64,000 bases of DNA from Caenispirillum bisanense (GCF_039523075.1 NZ_BAAAEP010000017.1:1-64000), one strand, 5' to 3'. Positions 51,793-60,288 are shown, counted from the first letter of the stretch. Notes: a model not told the origin generated them from the sequence alone. Numbers and translations are program-made.

Positions 51793-52266
51793 ATGAGCAT
51801 GGACATCAACATCGGCATCGACGACGCCCAGCGCAAAGCCATTGCCGATGGTCTGTCGCGCCTGCTGGCCGACACCTACACCCTGTACCTCAAGACCCAT
51901 AACTTCCACTGGAACGTCACCGGCCCGCAGTTCAACACGCTGCACACCATGTTCGAGCAGCAGTACACCGAACTGGCCCTGGCGGTGGACGCCATTGCGG
52001 AACGCATCCGCGCCCTCGGCTTCCCGGCGCCGGGCAGCTACAAGCAGTTCGCCAGCCTGACCCGCATCCAGGAAGAAGACACGGTGCCGTCGGCGACCGA
52101 CATGATCAAGGCGCTGGTGCGCGACCAGGAAGCGGTGGTCCGCACCGCCCGCGAGATCTTCCCGCTGGCCGATGCCGCCGCCGACGAACCCACCGCCGAC
52201 CTGCTGACCCAGCGCATGCAGATCCACGAAAAGACCGCCTGGATGCTGCGCGCCATGCTCGGCTGA
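51793..52266 (+). CDS. dps: Dps, DNA-protecting ferritin-like protein
   Basis: A 157-residue Dps protein that forms a 12-mer and oxidises iron with hydrogen peroxide, protecting DNA. The ferroxidase residues are in 'KTHNFHWNVTGPQFNTLHTMFEQQY' and 'AVDAIAERIRALG'. The C-terminal helix ends 'HEKTAWMLRAMLG'. The start at 51793 has GGGAG eight bases ahead. Divergent oxyR next to it implies peroxide control. Confidence 0.95.
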   Translation: MSMDINIGIDDAQRKAIADGLSRLLADTYTLYLKTHNFHWNVTGPQFNTLHTMFEQQYTELALAVDAIAERIRALGFPAPGSYKQFASLTRIQEEDTVPSATDMIKALVRDQEAVVRTAREIFPLADAAADEPTADLLTQRMQIHEKTAWMLRAMLG

Positions 52267-52306
52267 GGCCGGCACGGCAGCCTGCATCGCCAGCGGCTGA
52301 ACGGAG

Positions 52307-52342
52307 CGACGGCGCGAGGGGCCCCTGCCCTTCGCGCCGTCG
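52307..52342. terminator. Bidirectional terminator between dps and the GST gene
   Basis: A 14-bp stem with one G-T pair (CGACGGCGCGAGGG with its complement) and a 7-base loop, followed by TTTCGTGT on the plus strand, lies between convergent genes. Confidence 0.8.
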
Positions 52343-52369
52343 TTTCGTGTGGAGCGGAGCGGGCCGGCC

Positions 52370-53059
52370 CTACTTCGCCCGCTGGCCGAACAGCACCTTC
52401 TTCGCCTCCTCGCTCTCGGCGATGTTGGGCGAGCGCCATTCGGTGCCGACCGCCTTGCCCTTCTGCACTGCCTCCCGCGCGCCGATGGTCTCGAACCAGC
52501 GCTTCAGGTTGGGGAAGTCGGCCAGGGTCTGGCCCTGGCGCTCGTGCGGCACCACCCACGGCCAGCAGGCCATGTCGGCGATGGAGTAGTCGCCGGCCAG
52601 GAACTCGCGGTCGGCCAGGCGGCGATCCATGACGCCGTAGAGGCGGTTGACCTCGTTGGTGTAGCGGTCGATGCCGTACTGGACCTTTTCCGGCGCGTAC
52701 TGGCGGAAGTGATGCGCCTGCCCGGCCATGGGACCAAGGCCGCCGACCTGCCAGAACAGCCACTGGTTCACCTCCACCCGCGCCCGCAGGTCGGTGGGCA
52801 GGAAGCGGCCCTCGCGTTCGGCCAGATAGGTCATGATGGCGCCGGACTCGAAGATGGAGATGGCCGGCCCGCCATCCTTCGGCGCCGTGTCGACAATGGC
52901 CGGCATGCGGTTGTTGGGGCTGAGGCGGAGGAAATCCGGCTGGAACTGGTCGCCCTTGGTGATGTCCACGGGCTTGACCGTGTAGGGCAGGCCCAGTTCC
53001 TCCAGCAGGATGGAGACTTTCCAGCCGTTGGGGGTCGGCCAGTAGTACAGATCGATCAT
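52370..53059 (-). CDS. Glutathione S-transferase, YfcG/GstB-like
   Basis: A 229-residue GST. The N-domain starts 'MIDLYYWPTPNGWKVSILLEELGLPY', the glutathione site includes 'RMPAIVD' and 'IFESGAIMTYLAER', and the C-domain has 'YSIADMACWPWV'. This 'PNGWKVSI' type corresponds to YfcG/YghU enzymes with disulfide-bond reductase activity toward glutathione-linked thiols. Start at 53059 chosen for the family N-terminus. The C-terminus ends with basic residues. Confidence 0.93.
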   Translation of the reverse strand: MIDLYYWPTPNGWKVSILLEELGLPYTVKPVDITKGDQFQPDFLRLSPNNRMPAIVDTAPKDGGPAISIFESGAIMTYLAEREGRFLPTDLRARVEVNQWLFWQVGGLGPMAGQAHHFRQYAPEKVQYGIDRYTNEVNRLYGVMDRRLADREFLAGDYSIADMACWPWVVPHERQGQTLADFPNLKRWFETIGAREAVQKGKAVGTEWRSPNIAESEEAKKVLFGQRAK

Positions 53060-53143
53060 GTCGGGTCTCCCGGCATCAGGGTGCGTGTGGCCCTGAAGGT
53101 CGGGTGCGCAACGCCCTGGGTCCAGGGCCATTTCCCGCCAGCA

Positions 53144-53758
53144 TCAGGCGGACGCCATCGCCCGGCCGGGGATGCCGACACGGCACACATCGTCGAGAAT
53201 CAGCCGGTCGCGGATGCGGGCGCAGAGGTCGCGCTCGTCCTCCAGCCGGCGGCGGCGCTGGCGCGACCACAGGCCGAGCAGCGGCAGGCCGTGGGCCACC
53301 CGTTCCTCCTCCCGCCGGCGCACCTCGATCACCGCGTTCCAGGCCGCCACCAGGGCATCGGCCTGGGCCGCCCGCTCCGGCTCCGGCAGGCGGTCGAGCA
53401 GGCACAGGCGCAGCGACAGGATGACCCGCTCCACCGGCTCGATCGGCGCCGCCACCGGCGCCATCAGCAGGCAGTGGAGGGCATCGCGCCCTGCCTCGGT
53501 GGTGCGCAGGGCGCCGCGGCCGTCGCAGACCACCAGGTCGGCCGCCAGCAGGCCGCCCACCGCCTGGGCGACGAGACCCTGCGGCGGGCGCCATTCCTCC
53601 GCCCCCACCATGGCCAGCACCGCCTCGATCTCGGCCGGCGACACCGCTTCCGCGGCCCCTTCCGCCAGCCCCAGCACCGCCAGGCAGGCCGCTTCCTTGG
53701 CGCGGCAGGACACGCGCGTCGCCACCACCCGCACCGGCATCTCCGTCGCCACCGCCAT
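53144..53758 (-). CDS. Possible winged-helix protein behind a Fur-box-like site
   Basis: A 204-residue protein I cannot assign to a family. Residues about 20-100 ('EAACLAVLGLAEGAAEAVSPAEIEAVL', 'GGLLAADLVVCDGRGALRTTEAGRDALHCLL') have the alternation of helices and a beta-wing seen in winged-helix regulators such as PadR. The rest is helical with a basic patch ('LWSRQRRRRLEDERDL'). No signal or membrane segment. The start at 53758 follows GGAAGGG by nine bases; several upstream Met codons are possible. A Fur-like site lies 42-56 bases upstream, suggesting iron control. Function unknown. Confidence 0.6.
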   Translation of the reverse strand: MAVATEMPVRVVATRVSCRAKEAACLAVLGLAEGAAEAVSPAEIEAVLAMVGAEEWRPPQGLVAQAVGGLLAADLVVCDGRGALRTTEAGRDALHCLLMAPVAAPIEPVERVILSLRLCLLDRLPEPERAAQADALVAAWNAVIEVRRREEERVAHGLPLLGLWSRQRRRRLEDERDLCARIRDRLILDDVCRVGIPGRAMASA

Positions 53759-53799
53759 GATCTTCATCCCTTCCATCGGTGAGGATTTAGCCATGGTAT

Positions 53800-53814
53800 T
53801 GCGAATCATTCTCA
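53800..53814. promoter_or_regulatory. Fur-box-like site (7-1-7)
   Basis: TGCGAATCATTCTCA fits the Fur 7-1-7 pattern (TGAxAATxATTxTCA) at 13 of 15 or so positions by eye. It lies upstream of the unknown winged-helix-like gene at 53758. Confidence 0.5.
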
Positions 53815-53924
53815 GTTTCAAGGGCTGAGATTGCGGCAGTCAGGGGGACCAGGCGGATAGCCCCGGCCATCTTCGGGATAAGGCAAAAAGGAGCAACCGC
53901 CAGGCCGGTGAAGCGTTCGTACCC

Positions 53925-53953
53925 TTGCGACTTTTCAACCGGACCGCTTTAAT
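53925..53953 (+). promoter_or_regulatory. Sigma70-type promoter of the 62-residue protein gene
   Basis: TTGCGA (53925-53930), a 17-base spacer and TTTAAT (53948-53953), giving a start near 53960. Confidence 0.6.
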
Positions 53954-53985
53954 GGTCAGGATAAACACGCAGCGGAGGATCACCC

Positions 53986-54174
53986 ATGAGCCGCAGCACG
54001 TGTTACGTGGTGTCACGCCACGATGGCTATTGGTACGCCGTCGTCGGCGGCCGCGACCTTGGCCGTTTCACCCAGCAGGACGCGGCCGAGGCCTTTGCGG
54101 TCACCGTTGCGGCCAGCCACGGCCTTGCCCGCATCACCATCCACAACCGTCCCGAGGCGGCGCCCGGCCGCTGA
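53986..54174 (+). CDS. Small protein of unknown function
   Basis: A 62-residue protein. The ATG at 53986 has GGAGG eight bases ahead, and a good promoter lies upstream, which makes it a real gene. The sequence is beta-rich at first ('CYVVSRHDGYWYAVVGGRDLGRF') and then one helix ('QDAAEAFAVTVAASHG') and a strand ('ARITIHN'). The layout resembles DUF2188-like fold proteins but I cannot confirm a family. Cytoplasmic. No link with neighbours is evident. Confidence 0.72.
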   Translation: MSRSTCYVVSRHDGYWYAVVGGRDLGRFTQQDAAEAFAVTVAASHGLARITIHNRPEAAPGR

Positions 54175-54184
54175 GGCCAGGGCA

Positions 54185-54934
54185 TCAGGCTGTGGCGACG
54201 AACCGCAGCCGCACGTAATCCGCCACCCAGCGTCCCTGTGCATCGCAGAGCGACGGCCGCAACAGCGCCTCCACATCCGCCTGTACCGCCGCCTGCTCCG
54301 CCGGGCCGAGGTCGTCCACGAACGGCCCGGCGAAGGTGCGCAGCCATCCGGCCATGCCCTGCGGCAGTGGCGTCGGCCGCGGGAACAGGGATATGTCCGC
54401 CACCCGCAGCCCGGCCGCCTCCAGCAGCCGCGCGTATTGATCCGCCGTCGGGAAGTACCACGGGTGGCGGGCGATCCCGTCGATGCCGCGCTTGGCCAGG
54501 GCGGCGAGCAGCGCCGTGGTGACCGCAGCGACGTTGCCGAAGCCGCCGAACTCGCCGACGAAGCGCCCGCCGGGCTTCAGGTGGCGCACCACCCCGGCGA
54601 CCACCGCCGCCGGATCCCGCTTCATCCAGTGCAGGGCGGCGTTGGAGAACACGGCATCCACCTGCTCCGGCAGGTGCAGCGCGTGGCCGTCCATCACCCG
54701 CGCATCCAGCCCCCGCGCCCGCGCCGCCGCCACCATCTCCGGCGAGCCGTCAACGCCGATGACGCGCGCCCCACTCCCGGCAATGCGGGCGGTGAGGGTA
54801 CCGTCGCCGCAGCCGAGATCGAGGATGGTCTCACCCGGCTGCGGTGCCAGCAGATCGACCACCGGCTGACCCAGCACCGGCACGAAGCCGGCGGCGGCGA
54901 GGTAGGATTGCGGGTTCCAGGTCTGGCTGGTCAT
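54185..54934 (-). CDS. Class I SAM-dependent methyltransferase
   Basis: A 249-residue methyltransferase. SAM-binding motif I is 'ILDLGCGDGTLTARIA', motif II/post-I 'VIGVDGSPEMVAAARARG', followed by 'DAVFSNAALHWMKRD' and 'HLKPGGRFVGEFGG'. The 'SNAALHWM' block is typical of the trans-aconitate methyltransferase-like (Tam) group, so carboxylic acids are possible substrates. The start 'MTSQTWNPQSY' at 54934 fits the family; a start at 54994 adds a low-complexity tail. Confidence 0.9.
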   Translation of the reverse strand: MTSQTWNPQSYLAAAGFVPVLGQPVVDLLAPQPGETILDLGCGDGTLTARIAGSGARVIGVDGSPEMVAAARARGLDARVMDGHALHLPEQVDAVFSNAALHWMKRDPAAVVAGVVRHLKPGGRFVGEFGGFGNVAAVTTALLAALAKRGIDGIARHPWYFPTADQYARLLEAAGLRVADISLFPRPTPLPQGMAGWLRTFAGPFVDDLGPAEQAAVQADVEALLRPSLCDAQGRWVADYVRLRFVATA

Positions 54935-55029
54935 GGCGGCGGCCTCTGCGGTGGACAGGCACCTAGCATGGCCCGCGACGGCGGCGGCAGCCATTGCTCA
55001 TCGGCGACGGCCGCCGCCGCCAGTGGCGA

Positions 55030-55416
55030 TCACGCCTGCGAGCGGCACCAGGCCTCCGCCTGGGCGAGCAGATCCTCCACCCGACGAAGATCCTGCCTCA
55101 CCTTATCCGGCGTCGGGTGCGCCGGCACATCCCCCGCCTTGGTGGGGTATAGGTAGGCATCGCGGGCGCCGCTCAGCGGATCGAGGTCGAGCAGATCGCG
55201 GCGCCAGGGATGCAGCTCCGGCAGGCGAATCGCCATCTCCCGGATGGAGTTGCCGAAGCGATGCGGCGCCCCCGCCCGCGCCAGCACGGCCATGGTCATC
55301 TTGCGGGCGGCGTGCTCCAGGCTGTAGGCGGCCAGCCATGGCCGCTCGGTCGCGTTGGCGTGCGCGTCGTCCAGGTCGCGGCGAGCCAGAACGAGCAGGG
55401 CATTGAGGTCGCGCAT
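55030..55416 (-). CDS. HEPN-domain-like protein
   Basis: A 128-residue helical protein. It starts 'MRDLNALLVLARRDLDDAHAN', continues 'AAYSLEHAARKMTMAVLARAG' and ends with 'ARDAYLYPTKAGDVPA', a position where HEPN proteins carry their Arg/His 'RYPT'-type motif. HEPN domains are often RNases paired with MNT nucleotidyltransferases, but no such partner is adjacent. The ATG at 55416 follows GGAGG by seven bases. Confidence 0.65.
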   Translation of the reverse strand: MRDLNALLVLARRDLDDAHANATERPWLAAYSLEHAARKMTMAVLARAGAPHRFGNSIREMAIRLPELHPWRRDLLDLDPLSGARDAYLYPTKAGDVPAHPTPDKVRQDLRRVEDLLAQAEAWCRSQA

Positions 55417-55558
55417 AGGCAGTCCTCCGGCAGAAACGATACAAAGGTGCCGGCCATATAGCGCAGAAGTGACACATATGAAAGGCCGCACCGCGTTTCT
55501 GCAACTCCCGGGCGGTGGCGGGCGTGATTCCACGAACTGCGACGGGAGACAGATACTC

Positions 55559-55801
55559 ATGGAAAAGCGACCGATGCCGGGGGGCCGCGAACAGGTTCGC
55601 GAAACCCCGACCGAGGCTCGGCAGGCGCGCAAGGGCTTCCCGGTGGCGATGGTGCTGGCCGGCGGCCTGACGCTCGGCATTATCGCCCTGATCGGGCTGA
55701 TGATCTGGGCGTCCTCCGGCGAGCCCGAACCGACACCCCAGGAACAGCGCCAGGGCTGGATCGCGCCGGCGCCGGCCAACCCTCCCCTGCCGCTGGCGTG
55801 A
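55559..55801 (+). CDS. Small single-pass membrane protein
   Basis: An 80-residue protein with a basic N-terminus (about 1-26), one hydrophobic helix at about 27-51 ('MVLAGGLTLGIIALIGLMIWASS') and a Pro-rich tail ('EPTPQEQRQGWIAPAPANP'). No family recognised. The ATG at 55559 has GGGAG ten bases ahead. It is followed by the repeat region, whose first hairpin ends in TTTTCTCC and could serve as its terminator. Confidence 0.65.
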   Translation: MEKRPMPGGREQVRETPTEARQARKGFPVAMVLAGGLTLGIIALIGLMIWASSGEPEPTPQEQRQGWIAPAPANPPLPLA

Positions 55802-55840
55802 GGACGCGACGGCGACAGCGACGGCCGCCGCGGCACGATC

Positions 55841-55869
55841 TTGCAGCGGACAGTGGTTGCGCCTACACT
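55841..55869 (+). promoter_or_regulatory. Plus-strand promoter, repeat copy 1
   Basis: TTGCAG (55841-55846), 17 bases, TACACT (55864-55869); start near 55876. The spacer sequence differs from the other copies while both boxes are kept. The RNA would be antisense to the 30-codon frame. Confidence 0.55.
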
Positions 55870-55918
55870 AGGATTCGGAGTGGGACGAACCGGCTTGCGC
55901 CGGCCCGCCCCTTTTCTC

Positions 55919-56011
55919 CTAGAGAACGAAGTCGATACGGACGAGGAGTCGCAAGCCCGTGTCCGGATCGTTTCGGAACTCCAGAAGGACGCGGATGCGC
56001 GGCAATCGCAT
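55919..56011 (-). CDS. 30-residue peptide, repeat copy 1
   Basis: Start ATG at 56011, stop TAG at 55919-55921. The peptide begins 'MRLPRIRVLLEFRNDPDTG' and ends 'LLVRIDFVL'. GGAGG lies eight bases before the ATG. The frame is intact in all three copies without a frameshift, and most changes are silent or conservative (Leu/Ile, Val/Ile). It is Arg-rich with alternating hydrophobic residues and no membrane helix. Function unknown; not recognised as any known toxin. Confidence 0.5.
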   Translation of the reverse strand: MRLPRIRVLLEFRNDPDTGLRLLVRIDFVL

Positions 56012-56117
56012 CTCGTCATCCTCCGAAAGCAGGCAGAGGCGATCTGCCGTCGGCCGGGGCGCCCATCGTCCCGGCCGGCCTCGGGGCTGCGTCGAGGCTC
56101 CTGCTTCCTGCCTGCCG
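56012..56117 (-). ncRNA. Structured leader of the 30-residue peptide, copy 1
   Basis: About 106 bases from the predicted start to the ATG. Three stems can form: GCAGGCAG with CTGCCTGC (closing), GCCTCG/CGAGGC, and CGGCCGGG/CCCGGCCG. A fourth hairpin, GATGCG/CGCATC, covers the ATG itself. This fits a three-way junction before the Shine-Dalgarno sequence. Confidence 0.42.
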
Positions 56118-56123
56118 GCGATC

Positions 56124-56152
56124 AAGTTAGCGCAAGCACCTGAAGACGTCAC
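56124..56152 (-). promoter_or_regulatory. Minus-strand promoter, repeat copy 1
   Basis: On the minus strand GTGACG (56152-56147), 17 bases, TAACTT (56129-56124). The start falls at the first base of the closing stem. Confidence 0.42.
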
Positions 56153-56197
56153 CATCTGAGCGGGCGAATGCCGCACGATGTCGTCAGCGGCGTGACC

Positions 56198-56226
56198 TTG
56201 CGGATCGTCCTCGTCGCGCCTAAACT
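56198..56226 (+). promoter_or_regulatory. Plus-strand promoter, repeat copy 2
   Basis: TTGCGG (56198-56203), 17 bases, TAAACT (56221-56226); start near 56233. Confidence 0.58.
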
Positions 56227-56274
56227 CATTCTCGGAGTGGGACGAACCGGCTGTGCCGGCCCGCCCCGTTTCTC

Positions 56275-56367
56275 CTAGAGACCGAAGTCGATCCGGATGA
56301 GGATTCGCAGCCCCAGGTCCGGATCGTTTCGGAACTCCAGAAGGACGCGGATGCGTGGGAACCGCAT
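56275..56367 (-). CDS. 30-residue peptide, repeat copy 2
   Basis: ATG at 56367, TAG at 56275-56277. 'MRFPRIRVLLEFRNDPDLG' at the start and 'ILIRIDFGL' at the end. Same length and Shine-Dalgarno spacing as in copies 1 and 3. The ATG sits inside the GATGCG/CGCATC hairpin; the loop differs between copies but the stem does not. Confidence 0.52.
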   Translation of the reverse strand: MRFPRIRVLLEFRNDPDLGLRILIRIDFGL

Positions 56368-56473
56368 CTCGTCATCCTCCGAAAGCAGGCAGAGGCGATC
56401 TGCCGTCGGCCGGGGCGCCCATCGTCCCGGCCGGCCTCGGGGCTGCGTCGAGGCTCCTGCTTCCTGCCTGCCG
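56368..56473 (-). ncRNA. Structured leader of the 30-residue peptide, copy 2
   Basis: The same three stems as in copy 1, with almost identical sequence, ending at GGAGG eight bases before the ATG. Confidence 0.42.
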
Positions 56474-56479
56474 ATGATC

Positions 56480-56508
56480 AAATTAGCGCAAGCACCTGAA
56501 GACGTCAC
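56480..56508 (-). promoter_or_regulatory. Minus-strand promoter, repeat copy 2
   Basis: Minus strand GTGACG (56508-56503), 17 bases, TAATTT (56485-56480), start near 56473. Confidence 0.45.
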
Positions 56509-56553
56509 CATCTGAGCGGGCGTGAGCCGCGGCATGCCGTCATCCGCGTGACC

Positions 56554-56582
56554 TTGCGGATCGTCCTCGTCGCGCCTAAACT
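56554..56582 (+). promoter_or_regulatory. Plus-strand promoter, repeat copy 3
   Basis: TTGCGG (56554-56559), 17 bases, TAAACT (56577-56582); start near 56589. Confidence 0.58.
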
Positions 56583-56630
56583 CTCTCTCGGAGTGGGACG
56601 AACCGGCTGTGCCGGCCCGCCCCGTTTCTC

Positions 56631-56723
56631 CTAGAGACCGAAGTCGATCCGGACCAGGATCTGCAGCCTCAGGTCCGGATCGTTTCGGAACTCCAGAAGG
56701 ACGCGGATGCGTGGGAATCGCAT
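56631..56723 (-). CDS. 30-residue peptide, repeat copy 3
   Basis: ATG at 56723, TAG at 56631-56633. 'MRFPRIRVLLEFRNDPDLR' at the start and 'ILVRIDFGL' at the end, with Gly to Arg and Arg to Gln changes in the middle. The frame and Shine-Dalgarno sequence are kept. Confidence 0.5.
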   Translation of the reverse strand: MRFPRIRVLLEFRNDPDLRLQILVRIDFGL

Positions 56724-56828
56724 CTCGTCATCCTCCGAAAGCAGGCAGAGGCGATCTGCCGTCGGCCGGGGCGCCTATCGTCCCGGCCGGCCTCGGGCTG
56801 CGTCGAGGCTCCTGCTTCCTGCCTGCTG
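56724..56828 (-). ncRNA. Structured leader of the 30-residue peptide, copy 3
   Basis: The closing stem (GCAGGCAG/CTGCCTGC) and the second stem (GCCTCG/CGAGGC, with a loop one base shorter) and third stem are all kept despite sequence changes. Confidence 0.4.
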
Positions 56829-56834
56829 CAGATG

Positions 56835-56863
56835 AAATTACCGCAGGCACCTGCCGCCGTCAC
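56835..56863 (-). promoter_or_regulatory. Minus-strand promoter, repeat copy 3
   Basis: Minus strand GTGACG (56863-56858), 17 bases with a spacer unlike the other copies, TAATTT (56840-56835). Confidence 0.45.
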
Positions 56864-56955
56864 CACCACAAGCTGTGCGTCGCCGCAAAAAGAAAAGGGC
56901 GGCCCCCTCGCGGCGACCGCCCTTTCCTCGTCCGAAACCCGAACCGACGCCTGCG

Positions 56956-58410
56956 TCAGCCCAGGATCTTCTTCTTCAGCAGGTCGTTCACCGCCTGCGG
57001 GTTGGCCTTGCCCTGGGTGGCTTTCATCACCTGGCCGGTGAACCAGCCCAGCAGCTTGTCCTTGCCGGCGCGGATGTCTTCCACCTTGTCCATGTTGGCG
57101 GCCATGACGTCGTCGATGGCCTTTTCGATGGCGCCGGTGTCGGTCACCTGCTTCATGCCGCGTTCTTCCACGATCTTCGCCGGGTCGTCGCCCGTCTCGA
57201 TCATGATCTCGAACACGTCCTTGGCGAGGCGGCCCGACAGGGTGCCGTCGGCGATGAGGTCCAGCAGCGCGCCCAGCTGTTCCGCCGCCACCGGGCTTTC
57301 CGTCACCCCCTTGCCGAGCTTGTTGAGCGCGCCGAACAGGTTGGTGGTCACCCAGTTGGCGGCCTGCTTGCCGTCGCGGCCCTTGGCGACCTTCTCGAAG
57401 TAGTCGGCGCTTTCCTTCTCGAACACCAGCACCGTCGCGTCATAGGGCGACAGGCCGTAGTCGGCGATGAAGCGCTGCTTCTTCTCGTCCGGCAGTTCCG
57501 GCAGGCTGGCGCGGATCTTTTCGACGAAGGCGTCGTCGAATTCCAGCGGCAGCAGGTCGGGGTCGGGGAAGTAGCGGTAGTCGTGCGCGTTTTCCTTGTT
57601 GCGCAGGGACCGCGTCTCGCCCTTGCCGGGATCGAACAGGCGGGTTTCCTGCTCGATCTTGCCGCCGCTCTCGTAAACCTCGACGTGGCGCTTGGCCTCG
57701 TACTCGATGGCCTGCATGACGAAGCGCACCGAGTTGACGTTCTTGATCTCGCAGCGGGTGCGGAAGCCCTCGCCCGGACGGCGCACGCTGACGTTCACGT
57801 CGCAGCGCATGGAGCCTTCTTCCATGTTGCCGTCGCAGGTGCCGAGGTAGCGCAGGATGGCGCGCAGCTTGCGCAGGTAGGCGCCGGCCTCTTCCGGGGT
57901 CCGCATGTCGGGCTTGGAGACGATCTCCATCAGCGCAACGCCGGAGCGGTTGAGGTCCACGAAGGTCTTCTGCGGGTGCTGGTCGTGCATGGACTTGCCG
58001 GCGTCCTGCTCCAGGTGCAGGCGCTCGATCCCCACCTCGCGGGTGGAGCCGTCGGGCATGTCGAGGATCAGCGTGCCGAGGCCGACGATGGGCAGCTCGT
58101 ACTGGCTGATCTGGTAGCCCTGCGGCAGGTCGGCATAGAAGTAGTTCTTGCGGGCGAAGACGCTGCGCTTGTTGATCTGGGCCTTGAGGCCAAGACCGGT
58201 GCGCACCGCCTGTTCCACCGCCACCGCGTTGATGACCGGCAGCATGCCGGGGAAGCCGGCGTCGACGAAGCTGACCTGGGTGTTGGCCTCGGCCCCGAAG
58301 GCCGTGGCGGCGCCCGAGAACAGCTTGGAGTTGGAGATGACCTGGGCGTGCACCTCCAGACCGATCACGACTTCCCAGTCGCCCGTCTCGCCCTGAATGA
58401 CGTAGCTCAT
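56956..58410 (-). CDS. gatB: Aspartyl/glutamyl-tRNA(Asn/Gln) amidotransferase subunit B
   Basis: A 484-residue subunit of the GatCAB complex, which converts Glu-tRNA(Gln) and Asp-tRNA(Asn) to the amidated forms. Family motifs: 'VVIGLEVHAQV', 'YFYADLPQGYQISQY', 'VDLNRSGVALMEIVSKPD', 'DVNVSVRR' and the C-terminal YqeY-like tail domain ('AIDDVMAANMDKVEDIRAG'). Full length. The ATG at 58410 has GGAGG ten bases ahead; a GTG at 58419 overlapping the gatA stop is the alternative. The order gatC-gatA-gatB on one strand makes a complete operon. Confidence 0.97.
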   Translation of the reverse strand: MSYVIQGETGDWEVVIGLEVHAQVISNSKLFSGAATAFGAEANTQVSFVDAGFPGMLPVINAVAVEQAVRTGLGLKAQINKRSVFARKNYFYADLPQGYQISQYELPIVGLGTLILDMPDGSTREVGIERLHLEQDAGKSMHDQHPQKTFVDLNRSGVALMEIVSKPDMRTPEEAGAYLRKLRAILRYLGTCDGNMEEGSMRCDVNVSVRRPGEGFRTRCEIKNVNSVRFVMQAIEYEAKRHVEVYESGGKIEQETRLFDPGKGETRSLRNKENAHDYRYFPDPDLLPLEFDDAFVEKIRASLPELPDEKKQRFIADYGLSPYDATVLVFEKESADYFEKVAKGRDGKQAANWVTTNLFGALNKLGKGVTESPVAAEQLGALLDLIADGTLSGRLAKDVFEIMIETGDDPAKIVEERGMKQVTDTGAIEKAIDDVMAANMDKVEDIRAGKDKLLGWFTGQVMKATQGKANPQAVNDLLKKKILG

Positions 58411-58415
58411 GTCCC

Positions 58416-59899
<1,484 letters not shown>

Positions 59900-59903
<4 letters not shown>

Positions 59904-60187
59904 TCCACCACCTTGGGAACGGTGAAGAAGCCCTCGATCGCGTCGGGCGCGTTGGCGAGGACCTTCTGCTGGATGCCGCCGTCGGAGACGACGTCATCGC
60001 GCCAGCGCAGGGCCATGTCGGTCACGCTGGTCATGGGCTCGACGCCCTGGGTGTCCACCTCGCCCAGTTGCTCGACAAAGCCCAGGATGGCCGTCAGTTG
60101 CTCGGCAAGCTGCGGCAGTTCGGCATCGGGCACTTCGATACGGGCGAGGAACGCGATGTTCCTGACGGTGGTGTTGTCCAGCGACAT
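59900..60187 (-). CDS. gatC: Glutamyl-tRNA(Gln) amidotransferase subunit C
   Basis: A 95-residue linker subunit that holds GatA and GatB together. Motifs 'VRNIAFLARIEVPDAELPQLAEQL' and 'LRWRDDVVSDGG' are the family signatures. The Met at 60187 ('MSLDNTTV') is the proper start. First gene of the gatCAB operon; its 5' region faces ruvX divergently. Confidence 0.95.
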
Positions 60188-60288
60188 GCGGTAAGTGTCT
60201 CCGGCTTGAACGGAAAAGCGGCGGACGGCGCCCGCAAAGCGCCGGAATCCGCCGGTTTCGAGGAAACGCGCGGAAGGTAGCACCCACC

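Larger units (their letters stand above)
55841..56197. repeat. Direct repeat copy 1 (about 357 bp)
   Basis: The first of three head-to-tail copies, with clear similarity from about 55876. It contains a plus-strand promoter, a 12-13 bp GC hairpin (55881-55910), the minus-strand 30-codon frame and its leader. Its hairpin ends CCCCTTTTCTCC, the best T tract of the three. It differs from copy 2 mostly inside the coding frame; the leader is nearly unchanged. Confidence 0.85.
56198..56553. repeat. Direct repeat copy 2 (about 356 bp)
   Basis: The second head-to-tail copy, complete on both sides. Its GC hairpin (56237-56269) can pair over 13 positions, including three G-T pairs as read on the minus strand. 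All elements named for copy 1 are present. Confidence 0.88.
56554..56870. repeat. Direct repeat copy 3 (diverged end)
   Basis: The third copy, alike to about 56820 and then diverging, but still keeping GTGACG and TAATTT at the same spacing. The spacer between those boxes differs at several positions, which argues that the boxes are under selection. Confidence 0.82.

Noticed and set aside
55841..56143. A plus-strand frame through repeat copy 1 that reads like a 100-residue protein
   Set aside because: It has no start codon downstream of the plus promoter in copies 2 and 3 (a one-base difference and a TAA break it), whereas the minus-strand frame has ATG and Shine-Dalgarno in all three.
55841..56870. 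CRISPR array
   Set aside because: Units are about 357 bp and the whole unit repeats; there are no short repeats with unique spacers and no cas genes.
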